A DNA stretch of 64,000 nt from an uncultured bacterium (GTDB lineage Bacteria > Planctomycetota > UBA1135 > GCA-002686595). The notes under the pieces were generated by a model. The model saw nothing but the letters and a program-made list of their open reading frames with translations. It did not search any database and was not told where the DNA came from. The DNA lies in NCBI GenBank assembly GCA_938083085.1, contig CALLKX010000044.1:1-64000 (forward strand), in the 5' to 3' direction. This document shows positions 7,492 through 15,592 of this stretch, one piece after another. A program made the position numbers and the translations under genes. Positions within the stretch are counted from its first letter, which is position 1. Each line of letters begins with the position of its first letter.

Positions 7492-9267
7492 GAGGTCAGG
7501 AGCTCCGGGCCTCTCCGCCGAGACGAACCCGTTGGGCACGAAGAGGTCCAGCCACCCGTTGCCGTCCAGATCCACGGGGATGCCGCCCCACGCCCAGTGC
7601 CCGGCGGTCGCGAGTCCTGACTCCTGGAAGCCTCCCTCCGCGGTGCGAAGGAAGAGCGTGTTGCCTTTCGCGTGCCGCCGATACAGAGAGCGCGTGTCCT
7701 CGTCCGCGCCCCCCTGGAAGCTCTCCTGCGAGGTGATCCGCCGTCCGGCAGACGATTCCATGTTGCTGACGTAGAGGTCCACCTGCCCGTCGCGGTCGAG
7801 GTCGGCGAAGGCGGCCCCCATTCCAGCGGCCACGTCCTCCACGCCGAGCGCTGGCGCCATGTTCCGGAAGTACCCGGTGCCGTTGTTCACGTAGAGGGCA
7901 TTCCGCCCGAAGTCGTTCGCGACGTAGAGGTCAGGGTCCCCGTCGTCATCGATGTCCTCGAAGGTCGCCGCGAAGCTGAAGCGTGACCCGTCGCGATCCA
8001 GCCCCGTCTCCACCGTTGCGTCGCCGAGGATGAGCTGGTCGGCCTCCTCGGTGACGTTGGCGATCAAGAGGTTCGCCTGCCCGTTCTCTGCGTCGTGGTA
8101 CGGCAGAGGAAAGGTGGAGCCGTCGTAGGGGTTCGCGTAAGCGCAGACGTAGATGTCCAGCCGGCCATCCATGTTGATGTCGGCGGCCGCGAGGCTCGTG
8201 ACCCCGGTCCGCTCGAAGCGCTCCGCTTCCACGTAGCCTTGCTCCGTCCTCGCCAGGACCACGACCCCCGAGGCCAGACCGAGGACCACGTCGAGATCCG
8301 CGTCGCCGTCGAGGTCGACGAAGAGCGCGCTGGTCGTCGCGTCCACGAGGTCGAGGCCCCCACCGCGCGCCGCCTCGATGAACTGGCCACCGGGAAGCCG
8401 CAGCCAGAGTTGGTTCGGGACCCCACCCGGCTGGCAGAGGTAGAGATCCTCGAGGCCATCGCCATTGACGTCGGCCACAGCGACCCCGTGGTGCCCGAGG
8501 AGCCCGACCCCCACGTCGACGTCCAAGCGATCGCGCAGGTCCATGACCGACTCGGCCAACCCAGCGGTGGCGGGCGAGGCACCGAGCGCCGACCGAGTGA
8601 CGTCCTCGAAGGCGAGCTTGCCCGGGAGGTCCACCCGCTCGACGATCGTCCCAGCCCATCCGAGGAGGCGCAGCTCCCCGTCCGTCGCCTCGGTCACCCG
8701 CAGCGTCCAGATGGACCTCGACGACGTCGCTCGCTCCCCCGGCACCTGGCGCAGGTGCCGGACACGCAGCCGGACGTCCCACACGTCGTCTCCCGTCCGG
8801 CGGACCGCCTTCGCGTTGATCTCCGCGGGGCGAGTCGGGGCACCCCCGAGCGCCCCGGTCACCGCGTCGAAGGCGGCGCGGACATCCTCAGCCGCGTCCT
8901 CCGGACCCGTGGTCGGGTCCAGCCGCATGGCGACCTCGCCGCCTCGCTCGACCAACACCGGACGCGGCGCGACGCTCGACTGCCACGTGGAGGCGGCCCC
9001 GGCTTCCACGTCGACGGCGGCCAGCGCGTCCACATCGATCCACGCCTCACCGGGGTCTCCCCCGAGGGGATCTCCAGTGGCGAGGTAGGCCCGGTCCATC
9101 TCCCGAACCAGCCGGACCACCGAGCCTGAGATGGCCTCGGCCCCCTCAAGCTGCTCGGCGACGGGCAGGCCCGATCCCTGGGGGACCCGCTGGCTGAGCT
9201 CCGCTCCTTGCGGGCCCGGCCCCTGAACGCAGAGTCCCACGAGGGTGATGAGCAGCGCCGACAGCAT
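7489..9267 (-). CDS. N-terminal part of a CRTAC1-type FG-GAP/VCBS repeat protein, exported
   Basis: 592 residues before the TGA. A short signal sequence (MLSALLITLVGLCVQ) suggests export. Residues 40-220 form an unassigned domain. From about 260 there are at least six calcium-binding FG-GAP/VCBS loops of the DxDxDGxxDLYV kind (DVNGDGLEDLYL 266-277, DLDGDADLDVVL, DINMDGRLDIYV, DIDDDGDPDLYV, DLDRDGQVDLYV, DLDGNGWLDLFV). The frame ends with PNGFVSAERPGAPDL and TGA, a place where family members run on into the FWR..V..SP and ASPIC/UnbV region. Read through, the full product would be 1251 residues (5512-9267), with a plausible family architecture. A TAGAAT -10 box lies 6 nt before the ATG. The role of such proteins in this phylum is not known; integrin-like propellers suggest adhesion or ligand binding. 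Confidence 0.8.
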   Translation of the reverse strand: MLSALLITLVGLCVQGPGPQGAELSQRVPQGSGLPVAEQLEGAEAISGSVVRLVREMDRAYLATGDPLGGDPGEAWIDVDALAAVDVEAGAASTWQSSVAPRPVLVERGGEVAMRLDPTTGPEDAAEDVRAAFDAVTGALGGAPTRPAEINAKAVRRTGDDVWDVRLRVRHLRQVPGERATSSRSIWTLRVTEATDGELRLLGWAGTIVERVDLPGKLAFEDVTRSALGASPATAGLAESVMDLRDRLDVDVGVGLLGHHGVAVADVNGDGLEDLYLCQPGGVPNQLWLRLPGGQFIEAARGGGLDLVDATTSALFVDLDGDADLDVVLGLASGVVVLARTEQGYVEAERFERTGVTSLAAADINMDGRLDIYVCAYANPYDGSTFPLPYHDAENGQANLLIANVTEEADQLILGDATVETGLDRDGSRFSFAATFEDIDDDGDPDLYVANDFGRNALYVNNGTGYFRNMAPALGVEDVAAGMGAAFADLDRDGQVDLYVSNMESSAGRRITSQESFQGGADEDTRSLYRRHAKGNTLFLRTAEGGFQESGLATAGHWAWGGIPVDLDGNGWLDLFVPNGFVSAERPGAPDL

Positions 9268-9273
9268 GGCTGG

Positions 9274-9279
9274 ATTCTA
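9274..9279 (-). promoter_or_regulatory. -10 box TAGAAT close to the start codon (leaderless candidate)
   Basis: TAGAAT on the minus strand differs by one base from TATAAT and ends 6 nt before the ATG of the FG-GAP gene at 9267. There is no Shine-Dalgarno sequence, so transcription would begin at or next to the ATG. No convincing -35 box is seen. Confidence 0.45.
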
Positions 9280-9485
9280 GGACACCACACCGGTGATGGA
9301 CCCAGCCGACACGAGGATCCCGCGGACGCCTGGGCCCGGCCAACGGAGTCCCCTCCGAGCGGGGGATTCGCTAACGGGGTGATCGCACCAGCAGAGTCAA
9401 CCCCGCGCTCGAGTGGGCCCCGCGGCGGACGGGAGCCTGGGGGGATGAACTCTCGGAGCCAACAGGAACCCGGAGCGCGAGGTGA

Positions 9486-10670
9486 TCAGTCCGCCCCGAG
9501 TCGGCGCCTCAAATCCTCGAGCGCGTTCATCACGTTGAGGTAGGCGTCGTGCGGGCTGTCGTAGGGGCTGAAGTACTCGTGCACGTCGCCGTCCGTCTCG
9601 CACTTGGTGGACATGTAGTACACGTGGTCCGAGGTGGTGAAGTCCCGCCAGGCGTTCAGCAGGTCCGGGTCCCCCGAGGCACGCGCCGCGGGGCCGAGCT
9701 TGTAGATGGCCTCGTGCGCAGCGCGCTGCATGTGATTGCCCAGCCACGCCGAGACGTCTCGCTCCTCGTCCGCCCAGGAGATGGGGCGGGGATAGTGGAG
9801 GTCCTCGACGATCGGGTCCCGCCGGGCGATCTCCGTTGGGGTCGCGAAGTCCAGCTTGTCCGACCCCACCGCGAGGTCGACCATGGTGTCCATGAAGTCG
9901 AAGATCCCGGTGTCCCGCGACTGGTGCTCACCGAACGTCTCGTAGTCCATGAAGAGCCCCACGAAGGGGCGCTCGTCAGGGAGTGACTCGAGCCAGCCGT
10001 TGAACGTCGGCGCGAGCAGCGGATACCCCTCCCAGCCCTGGTTGCTGAAGCGGAACCCGATGTCGTCGGAGAGCTGGAAGTCGCGGAGGATCAGGGGGAA
10101 GCCGTCCGCCCCCGCCATGCCGTAGAGAGCCTGCGCGGTCTTCCCGTGAAGGAGCTGATCCGCGCCCTCCGCCAGGAGCACCTCGAAGCCAAGCTCCTTC
10201 ACCTGCTGGGCCACGCTCGCGTCGGTGATGAGCTCGGTGTTGCGGAACGCCGTGGGCTCCACGCCGAGGTGCTCCTTGAGGAGCGCACGCTGCTCTCCGA
10301 CCTGGGCCTGGAACTCCTCGGGGTCCACCAGGGCCGCGAGGCTGTGGCGCGAGGTCTCGCAGAGGAACTCCACCGACCCGCTCTCGGCCAGGTCGCGGAA
10401 GCTCGAGAGCGCCTCGGGCGCCCAGGCGGCGAGCTGCCGGATGGCCGTCCCCGACACGGAAAAGCAGCAGCGGAAGGCGCCGTCCGAGCGCTCCACCGCG
10501 CGCAGGAGCTGGCGGTTCATGGGGAGGTAGCACTTCTCCGCCACTCGCTTGGCCACGTCCTCGTTGAGCCAGTCGTCCCAGTAGTCGGACCGGGCGCCGA
10601 TCGCGTCGTAGGGGAACGGCTTGACCCGATAGGGCTGGTGAACCTGAAAGTAGTAGACGATCGACGTCAT
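9486..10670 (-). CDS. GH57 alpha-amylase/branching-type glycoside hydrolase
   Basis: A 394-residue cytoplasmic enzyme of glycoside hydrolase family 57. Family regions are visible in order: HQPYR at 11-15 (region 1), SGTAIRQL near 73-80, FRNTEL at 142-147 with the nucleophile Glu146, and MDYETFGEH at 241-249 with the proton donor Asp242. GH57 enzymes act on alpha-1,4-glucans as amylases, 4-alpha-glucanotransferases or branching enzymes; the short length (about 400) fits the alpha-amylase subgroup better than the branching enzymes, which are longer. It overlaps the GT4 gene by ATGA and follows the GDE-like gene, so it likely trims or transfers chains of the stored glucan. The 218 bases between its stop and the FG-GAP gene hold no gene. 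Confidence 0.88.
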   Translation of the reverse strand: MTSIVYYFQVHQPYRVKPFPYDAIGARSDYWDDWLNEDVAKRVAEKCYLPMNRQLLRAVERSDGAFRCCFSVSGTAIRQLAAWAPEALSSFRDLAESGSVEFLCETSRHSLAALVDPEEFQAQVGEQRALLKEHLGVEPTAFRNTELITDASVAQQVKELGFEVLLAEGADQLLHGKTAQALYGMAGADGFPLILRDFQLSDDIGFRFSNQGWEGYPLLAPTFNGWLESLPDERPFVGLFMDYETFGEHQSRDTGIFDFMDTMVDLAVGSDKLDFATPTEIARRDPIVEDLHYPRPISWADEERDVSAWLGNHMQRAAHEAIYKLGPAARASGDPDLLNAWRDFTTSDHVYYMSTKCETDGDVHEYFSPYDSPHDAYLNVMNALEDLRRRLGAD

Positions 10671-11983
10671 CCCTTGCTCCTCCTCCCGGAGGTGGACCGC
10701 GCCTGCTCCAGGGCGGCTTCTAGGTGGCGGGCACTCTCTGCCCAGGTGAGGCGCGCGAGCTCAGCTCGGCCCTGTTCGACGACCGCGAGGCGCCGGGCCT
10801 CGTCGGTGAGCAAGGTGACGATCTCCGCCGAGAGGCCGGCCGCATCCCAGGGGGGACAGACGGGGGCCGAGGGCAGGACCTCACGGACACCGCAGGCATC
10901 CGTGAGGATCGGCGCGGCGCCGCCGCGCAGGGCCTCGAGCGGCGTCAGGCCAAAGGGCTCTGAGACCGAGGAGAGCACGAAGACGCTGGCGTCGGCGTAG
11001 GCGCGGTCGCGCAGCTCCGAGCTCACCCCGCCGGTGAAGAAGACCCGCCGGCCGATCCCCAGGGCAGCGGCCATCTCGATCATCCGCGTCCGGTCCTCCC
11101 CCTCCCCCATGAACACGAAGCGGGCGGAGGGACAGGACTCCAGGACCCGGGCCGCCGCCCGGACCAGGAACCCCACTCCCTTCTGTCGGGTCAGGCGCCC
11201 GACGAAGAGGACCGAGGGGCCCTCGGGCCCGACCACCCGCGCCGGAGACGAGTTCACGCCCGAGGGCGCTGCGTTGTGCACCACGCTGACCCGCTCGGGG
11301 TCGAGGCGGTACTCCCGCACGAGGAGGTCCCTTGTGAAGCCGCTGACCGCGCAGACCCGATCGGCCGTCCTGAGCCCGGCGCGCTCCACAGCGCTGATCG
11401 ACCCCACCGGCCCCGGCGCCGACGCACCGCCGCGGTCGATCGCCGTGGAGTGGACGTGGAGGCACACGGGGCGCCGGCGCACGAAGCGAAGGCGGAGGGC
11501 CGCGGGGAAGGTCATCCAGTCATGGGCGTGAACGACGTCGAAGTCCCGGTCCGCCAGACGGGTCACCGCCTCCCGGGAGTAGCGCTGAATCGCCGTCGAG
11601 AGGTCCTCGCCATACAGCTTCCGCGCACTCTGCGCGTGTGAGCTGGACGAGCGGGAGCCCGGATCCTTCGGGTCGGCCCCCTGGGCCGCCGAACCCGTGG
11701 GCGGGGCCCCGGCAGGCGCGCCAGCCGCTCCGGCAACCCTGTCCACCGAGTAGGGATCCAGGATCGCCCCCGGGTGAAACGGTGAGAACGAGGCGTCGCT
11801 ACCCAGCGACACGCGCTCGATCCCAGGGTACGGCGCAGGGTCCGCCGGCGCACCGTCCGCGGGCGTGCAGAGGGTCACCTCGTGGCCACGATCAGCGAGG
11901 GCGGTGGTCAGCCCGTGGCACGCTGCCCCGAGCCCGCCCGCCACAGCCGGGGGATACTCCCAGCCAAGGACCAGTACCTTCAT
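10667..11983 (-). CDS. GT4 glycosyltransferase, probable alpha-glucan (glycogen) synthase-like
   Basis: A 438-residue GT-B glycosyltransferase. The N-terminal MKVLVLGWEYPPAVAGGLG motif is the nucleotide-sugar and acceptor loop typical of GT4/GT5 glucan synthases. The C-terminal domain has VLFVGRLTRQKGVGFLV and the EX7E motif in EPFGLTPLEALRGG at about 340-355. Between the domains is an Ala/Gly/Pro-rich insertion near 95-130. Operon partners (GDE-like upstream by ATGA, GH57 downstream by ATGA) and the divergent glgC support a role in glycogen-like glucan synthesis, or a GT4 partner of GH57. A second synthase, GT5 GlgA, is at 27980. The donor (ADP- or UDP-glucose) cannot be decided by eye. Confidence 0.82.
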   Translation of the reverse strand: MKVLVLGWEYPPAVAGGLGAACHGLTTALADRGHEVTLCTPADGAPADPAPYPGIERVSLGSDASFSPFHPGAILDPYSVDRVAGAAGAPAGAPPTGSAAQGADPKDPGSRSSSSHAQSARKLYGEDLSTAIQRYSREAVTRLADRDFDVVHAHDWMTFPAALRLRFVRRRPVCLHVHSTAIDRGGASAPGPVGSISAVERAGLRTADRVCAVSGFTRDLLVREYRLDPERVSVVHNAAPSGVNSSPARVVGPEGPSVLFVGRLTRQKGVGFLVRAAARVLESCPSARFVFMGEGEDRTRMIEMAAALGIGRRVFFTGGVSSELRDRAYADASVFVLSSVSEPFGLTPLEALRGGAAPILTDACGVREVLPSAPVCPPWDAAGLSAEIVTLLTDEARRLAVVEQGRAELARLTWAESARHLEAALEQARSTSGRRSKG

Positions 11984-13989
11984 CGCGGGCGGTCTTCGCC
12001 GAGGACCTCGGTCAGGAGGCGGAAGGCCCGGATGGACTCACCGCTGGCAGGGGGAAACGTCACGACTCCGATGGGCGTCACGCCGCCACCAGGGCTCTCG
12101 GCCCAGGCCTCGGGCGCACCGTCGATCGCCGCTAGCAGGCTCTCCTCGAAGTCGAGTCGCCCGAGGTCCCGGCCGAAGGCTCTGATCGCTGCCTCTGCGT
12201 GCACCCCGAGGAGCCAGGGCCAGACCGCGCCGTCCTGCGGTGACTCCTCACGGAAGCCGCGGTCCGCACGGTCGATCGACCGCACGCCGAGGGGCGTGAG
12301 CAGGCGCTCATCAACCGCGTTCACCACGGCTCGGCGCTGCATCTGGTCCAGGGGAGCTCCCTCGAGAGCGGCCGCCACGAGCATCCCCGCCCGCATGGAC
12401 AGCGCTGCCCCGCCGATCGGGTCGACGCGGTCCATTTCGAGGTCCGCGAGCCGCCGCGGAGTGGAGAGCCAGAAGGCGCGCTGAAACCAACGGCGAGCCT
12501 CAAGGGCCCGGCTCGCGGCCGACTCTCCCCGCACTCCATCCGACACCATGCGGCAGAGCTGCTCTTCAAAGATGAACAGCTGGTGGAGCAGCGCCCCCGC
12601 TTCCACCGACGCCGCTCCGCGGGGGTCGGCAGGGGTCGAAGCCAGCACCTCGTACCAGCGCCGAGCGCCGCGAAAACGCGCCGCCCCGGGCACCAGGTCG
12701 TCGCCGGCGCCTCCATCCTCTGCACCTTCCGCTGTCGCAAGTTCGCCGACCCCTTCCGCACCGAGGTCAGGGGCCGCGGTACGACCTGGGCCCTCGCCAC
12801 CCGCCGAGGAAGCGCCGGGCTCGAACGGCGTTGCGGCGGCGGGCGCTGCGGCGGCGGGCGCTGCGGCGGCGGGCGCTGCGGCGGCAGGATCTGCGGCGGC
12901 AGGATCTGCGGCGAGGATGGCATCCACCATCGAGCGGATCGCCGGGGCGAAGCAGTCCTCCACCAACCCCCGATAGGTGAGCGGCCCCCAGGCAGAGCGG
13001 AGGTTCCGCAGGAGCAACTGGCACGTGCGCCCCAACCACAGGGCTGAGTCGTCTCGGGCGATCTCCCCTGGGCCACCGATGGACGACATGGCCGCGGACA
13101 CATGCTGGTCAACCCAGCCCGAGACCCGATCTGGAGCCCAGCCCTCCTCCAGCGCGAGCCCCGGGGCGGACAGAATGTCCAGGAGGCGATCGCGGGTCGT
13201 CGGCGGTGCGGCCTGCGCGTCCGTGGGTCGCGACCCGGCGTGGGCGAGGTCGGCTTCGACCTCCACCGTCATTCGAAGGCTCTTGGCGGACTCGGGGAGG
13301 CGAATCACAAACACCCCTGGGGAGAAGCGGTCCTCGACTCCGAGCGGGCCGCTCTTGTCGAGCACGTTCACGTCCGAGTGCCAGACCGCGGCCCCCTCCA
13401 AGGAGACCTCGCCATTGAACCTGATGATGATCGGCGGCAGACCCGCATAGGGACGCACGCGCACCACGGACCCAGATTCGCTGGCCTCCAGACGCACCCG
13501 AGGGTCGAGCGCCTCGTTCTCGAAGGTTCGTTGCCCGACCGGGCGGCAGGGCAGCGTGCACTCGACCTGCGCCAGCGTCTTGTTCACCGACCAGACCACC
13601 TCGACCCGGGGCGTGACGGCACCCAGGCGGATCCTTGGCGACCCCAGGCGAGCGGGGGCCGAGGGGACGCCGCTCGGCTCGGGCTCTCCGCCCTCCGCGG
13701 GCGGACCCAGGCTCACCGCGACGTCACCCAGCCAGACGATCGGCTCACCGGGCAGGTCGGCGGTCTCTGCCACCAGGAGCCCGTCATCGAGGCGCTCCGC
13801 CACGAGGAAGCCGTCGGAGGCACGGCGACCGGAGGACCAGAGGACGGGGTCGGGGATCCCGACGGTGGGCGGACCGTTGGATGCGCCGGTGGAGATTCCA
13901 GCCGCGGTGGAACACCAGCGACGGCGACCGAGGGCCTCCGAATGGAGTTCCCTGGGGAGTTGCAGTCGACGCAGAAGAGGGGCAGACAT
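11980..13989 (-). CDS. glycogen debranching enzyme-like protein (GDE N and C domains, degenerate)
   Basis: 669 residues. The N-terminal third resembles the GDE N-terminal beta domain (DGFLVAERLDDGLLVAETADLPG, then a VEVVW strand). The C-terminus matches the end of the amylo-alpha-1,6-glucosidase alpha/alpha barrel (LLTPLGVRSIDRADRGF followed by DGAVWPWLLGVHAEAAI). The middle, where GH133 enzymes normally have the YxxxDAxLWF segment with catalytic acids, is replaced here by an Ala/Pro repeat and a Gly/Glu-rich linker; I could not find that motif. The protein may therefore be a poorly active or non-catalytic glucan-binding relative. The start ATG at 13989 faces glgC across 183 bases. It overlaps the GT4 gene by ATGA. 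Confidence 0.65.
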   Translation of the reverse strand: MSAPLLRRLQLPRELHSEALGRRRWCSTAAGISTGASNGPPTVGIPDPVLWSSGRRASDGFLVAERLDDGLLVAETADLPGEPIVWLGDVAVSLGPPAEGGEPEPSGVPSAPARLGSPRIRLGAVTPRVEVVWSVNKTLAQVECTLPCRPVGQRTFENEALDPRVRLEASESGSVVRVRPYAGLPPIIIRFNGEVSLEGAAVWHSDVNVLDKSGPLGVEDRFSPGVFVIRLPESAKSLRMTVEVEADLAHAGSRPTDAQAAPPTTRDRLLDILSAPGLALEEGWAPDRVSGWVDQHVSAAMSSIGGPGEIARDDSALWLGRTCQLLLRNLRSAWGPLTYRGLVEDCFAPAIRSMVDAILAADPAAADPAAAAPAAAAPAAAAPAAATPFEPGASSAGGEGPGRTAAPDLGAEGVGELATAEGAEDGGAGDDLVPGAARFRGARRWYEVLASTPADPRGAASVEAGALLHQLFIFEEQLCRMVSDGVRGESAASRALEARRWFQRAFWLSTPRRLADLEMDRVDPIGGAALSMRAGMLVAAALEGAPLDQMQRRAVVNAVDERLLTPLGVRSIDRADRGFREESPQDGAVWPWLLGVHAEAAIRAFGRDLGRLDFEESLLAAIDGAPEAWAESPGGGVTPIGVVTFPPASGESIRAFRLLTEVLGEDRPR
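12832..12906 (-). repeat. 15-bp in-frame tandem repeat (Ala/Pro linker)
   Basis: Five copies of a 15-bp unit (tgcggcggcgggcgc on the plus strand, the last two as tgcggcggcaggatc) encode the AAPAA/AADPA linker in the GDE-like protein. The frame is kept in every copy. Confidence 0.9.
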
Positions 13990-14047
13990 TCGGGGTGGAG
14001 CCGTGGGCCCGGATCGCGCGCTAGGGCACAGTGCCTCTGGGGTGGAA

Positions 14048-14057
14048 GGTAGCTACC
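14048..14057. promoter_or_regulatory. 10-bp perfect palindrome in the glgC/GDE divergent region
   Basis: GGTAGCTACC lies near the middle of the 183-bp region between the divergent GDE-like and glgC genes. It could be an operator shared by the two units. The only evidence is symmetry and position. Confidence 0.2.
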
Positions 14058-14172
14058 GACGGGATCCAGATCAAAGGCCGAGTCCCGGAGGTTCTCCCTG
14101 GGCCAACTGTTATCCACGGCCTCAGTCTGTTCTGATCAACGAAGACCCCGAGCCCCCGGCCTCCGCACCCCC

Positions 14173-15498
14173 ATGAATCGCGCACAGCTTCTCAAGTCGA
14201 CGCTGACCTTCGTCCTCGCTGGAGGGCGCGGAGAGCGTCTCTCGCCGCTCACCATCGGCCGCGCCAAGCCCGCGGTTCCGTTCGGCGGCGCCTATCGGAT
14301 CATCGACTTCACCCTGTCCAACGTGATCCATTCCGGTCTGCGGCGCGTCTTCGTGCTGACGCAGTACCAGGCGTACTCACTGGAAGAGCACCTGCGCCTC
14401 GCATGGAACTTCCTACCCCGTCGACTCTCCCAGTTCATCGTCCCTCGCCCCCCTCAGCACGGCGGCCAGGGCAGCTGGTACCGGGGGACCGCTGACGCGA
14501 TCGCGCAGAACCTCGAGCTCCTACAGCAGGTGGAGTGCGACCACGTCGTGATCCTCTCGGGCGATCACATCTACAAGATGGACTACGGCGACATGCTGGA
14601 GGAGCACGTCGCCGCGGGCGCCAAGTGCACCATCGGCGCCGTGGAGATCGGCGCCGTCGACGCGCCGCGCTTTGGAGTCCTCGAGGTCAACAACGAGTCG
14701 CAGGTCACCGGCTTTCAAGAGAAGCCGGAGGTCGGGACGGAGATCCCTGGCAAGCCCGGCCGCTGCCTGGGGTCCATGGGGATCTACATCTTCGAGCGCA
14801 AGGAGCTGATCCGGCGCCTGAGGGAGGACATGGCCAAGACCTCCGGGACCAGCCACGACTTCGGCAAGGACGTCCTCCCCGCGATGGTCGAGGACGGTAC
14901 GACCGTGATCGCCCACTCCTTCCAGGACGTGGACACCGCCTTGGCCCAGGGCGACGACGGCCCCGAGGACGCGACGCCCTACTGGCGAGACGTGGGCACG
15001 CTCGACGCCTACTTCGACGCCAACCTCGACCTCTGCAAGGTGGTGCCGTCGATCAACCTGTACGACAAGCATTGGCCCATCTACACGCTCTGGCACAACG
15101 ACCCCCCCGCCAAGACGATCTTCTCGGAGCCGGAGGGTCACCACGCACAGATCGTGGACTCCCTCCTGTGCAACGGGTCCATCATCTCGGGCTCCCGGGT
15201 CAGACGCTCGATCATGGGGAACCGTGTCTACTCCGGCGAAGACGCCGATATCGAGGAGAGCATCCTGATGCACGGCGTCGTGGTCCAGCCCGGCGCCATC
15301 ATCCGCCGCGCGATCATCGACAAGTGGACCACCATCCCCTCGGGCGCCCAGATCGGCGTCAACCTCGAGGAGGACCGCAAACGCTTCACGGTGACGGAGT
15401 CCGGCATCGTCTGTGTTCCCCGCGGATATGACTTCGAGCGCAACCGGCGAGCGGACGACCATGACCTCCCGAGCGACGCCGATTTCGTCAACGTCTGA
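14173..15498 (+). CDS. glgC: glucose-1-phosphate adenylyltransferase
   Basis: A 441-residue ADP-glucose pyrophosphorylase, the committed step of bacterial glycogen synthesis (glucose-1-phosphate plus ATP gives ADP-glucose). Seen: LAGGRGERLSPLT at 15-27 (nucleotide loop), KPAVPFGG 32-39, WYRGTADAI 102-110, GDHIYKMDY at 130-138 (metal/catalytic Asp), FQEKP near 190, and the C-terminal left-handed beta-helix with isoleucine-rich turns (GSIISGSRVRRSIMGNRVYS). Length agrees with the family. It is divergent from the GDE/GT4/GH57 operon. No Shine-Dalgarno sequence precedes the ATG. Allosteric control by sugar phosphates is known for the family but cannot be judged here. Confidence 0.96.
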   Translation: MNRAQLLKSTLTFVLAGGRGERLSPLTIGRAKPAVPFGGAYRIIDFTLSNVIHSGLRRVFVLTQYQAYSLEEHLRLAWNFLPRRLSQFIVPRPPQHGGQGSWYRGTADAIAQNLELLQQVECDHVVILSGDHIYKMDYGDMLEEHVAAGAKCTIGAVEIGAVDAPRFGVLEVNNESQVTGFQEKPEVGTEIPGKPGRCLGSMGIYIFERKELIRRLREDMAKTSGTSHDFGKDVLPAMVEDGTTVIAHSFQDVDTALAQGDDGPEDATPYWRDVGTLDAYFDANLDLCKVVPSINLYDKHWPIYTLWHNDPPAKTIFSEPEGHHAQIVDSLLCNGSIISGSRVRRSIMGNRVYSGEDADIEESILMHGVVVQPGAIIRRAIIDKWTTIPSGAQIGVNLEEDRKRFTVTESGIVCVPRGYDFERNRRADDHDLPSDADFVNV

Positions 15499-15592
15499 AG
15501 CTCTGGCCTCTTCTCTTGACCCCTTGAGCGGCCTCTCCAACGGCCTCCGTAGATGGCCGCTCGATGAGCCCGCAGCCCGCTCCGCCTTCGCA

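Noticed and set aside
7461-7500. Frameshift as the cause of the split CRTAC1-type gene
   Set aside because: The frames on both sides of the TGA are in the same phase, so an insertion or deletion is not needed; a single-codon explanation is enough.
12832-12906. CRISPR-like array
   Set aside because: Units are 15 bp, adjacent without spacers and keep an open frame; it is a coding minisatellite. The same applies to 5555-5638 and 40669-40728.
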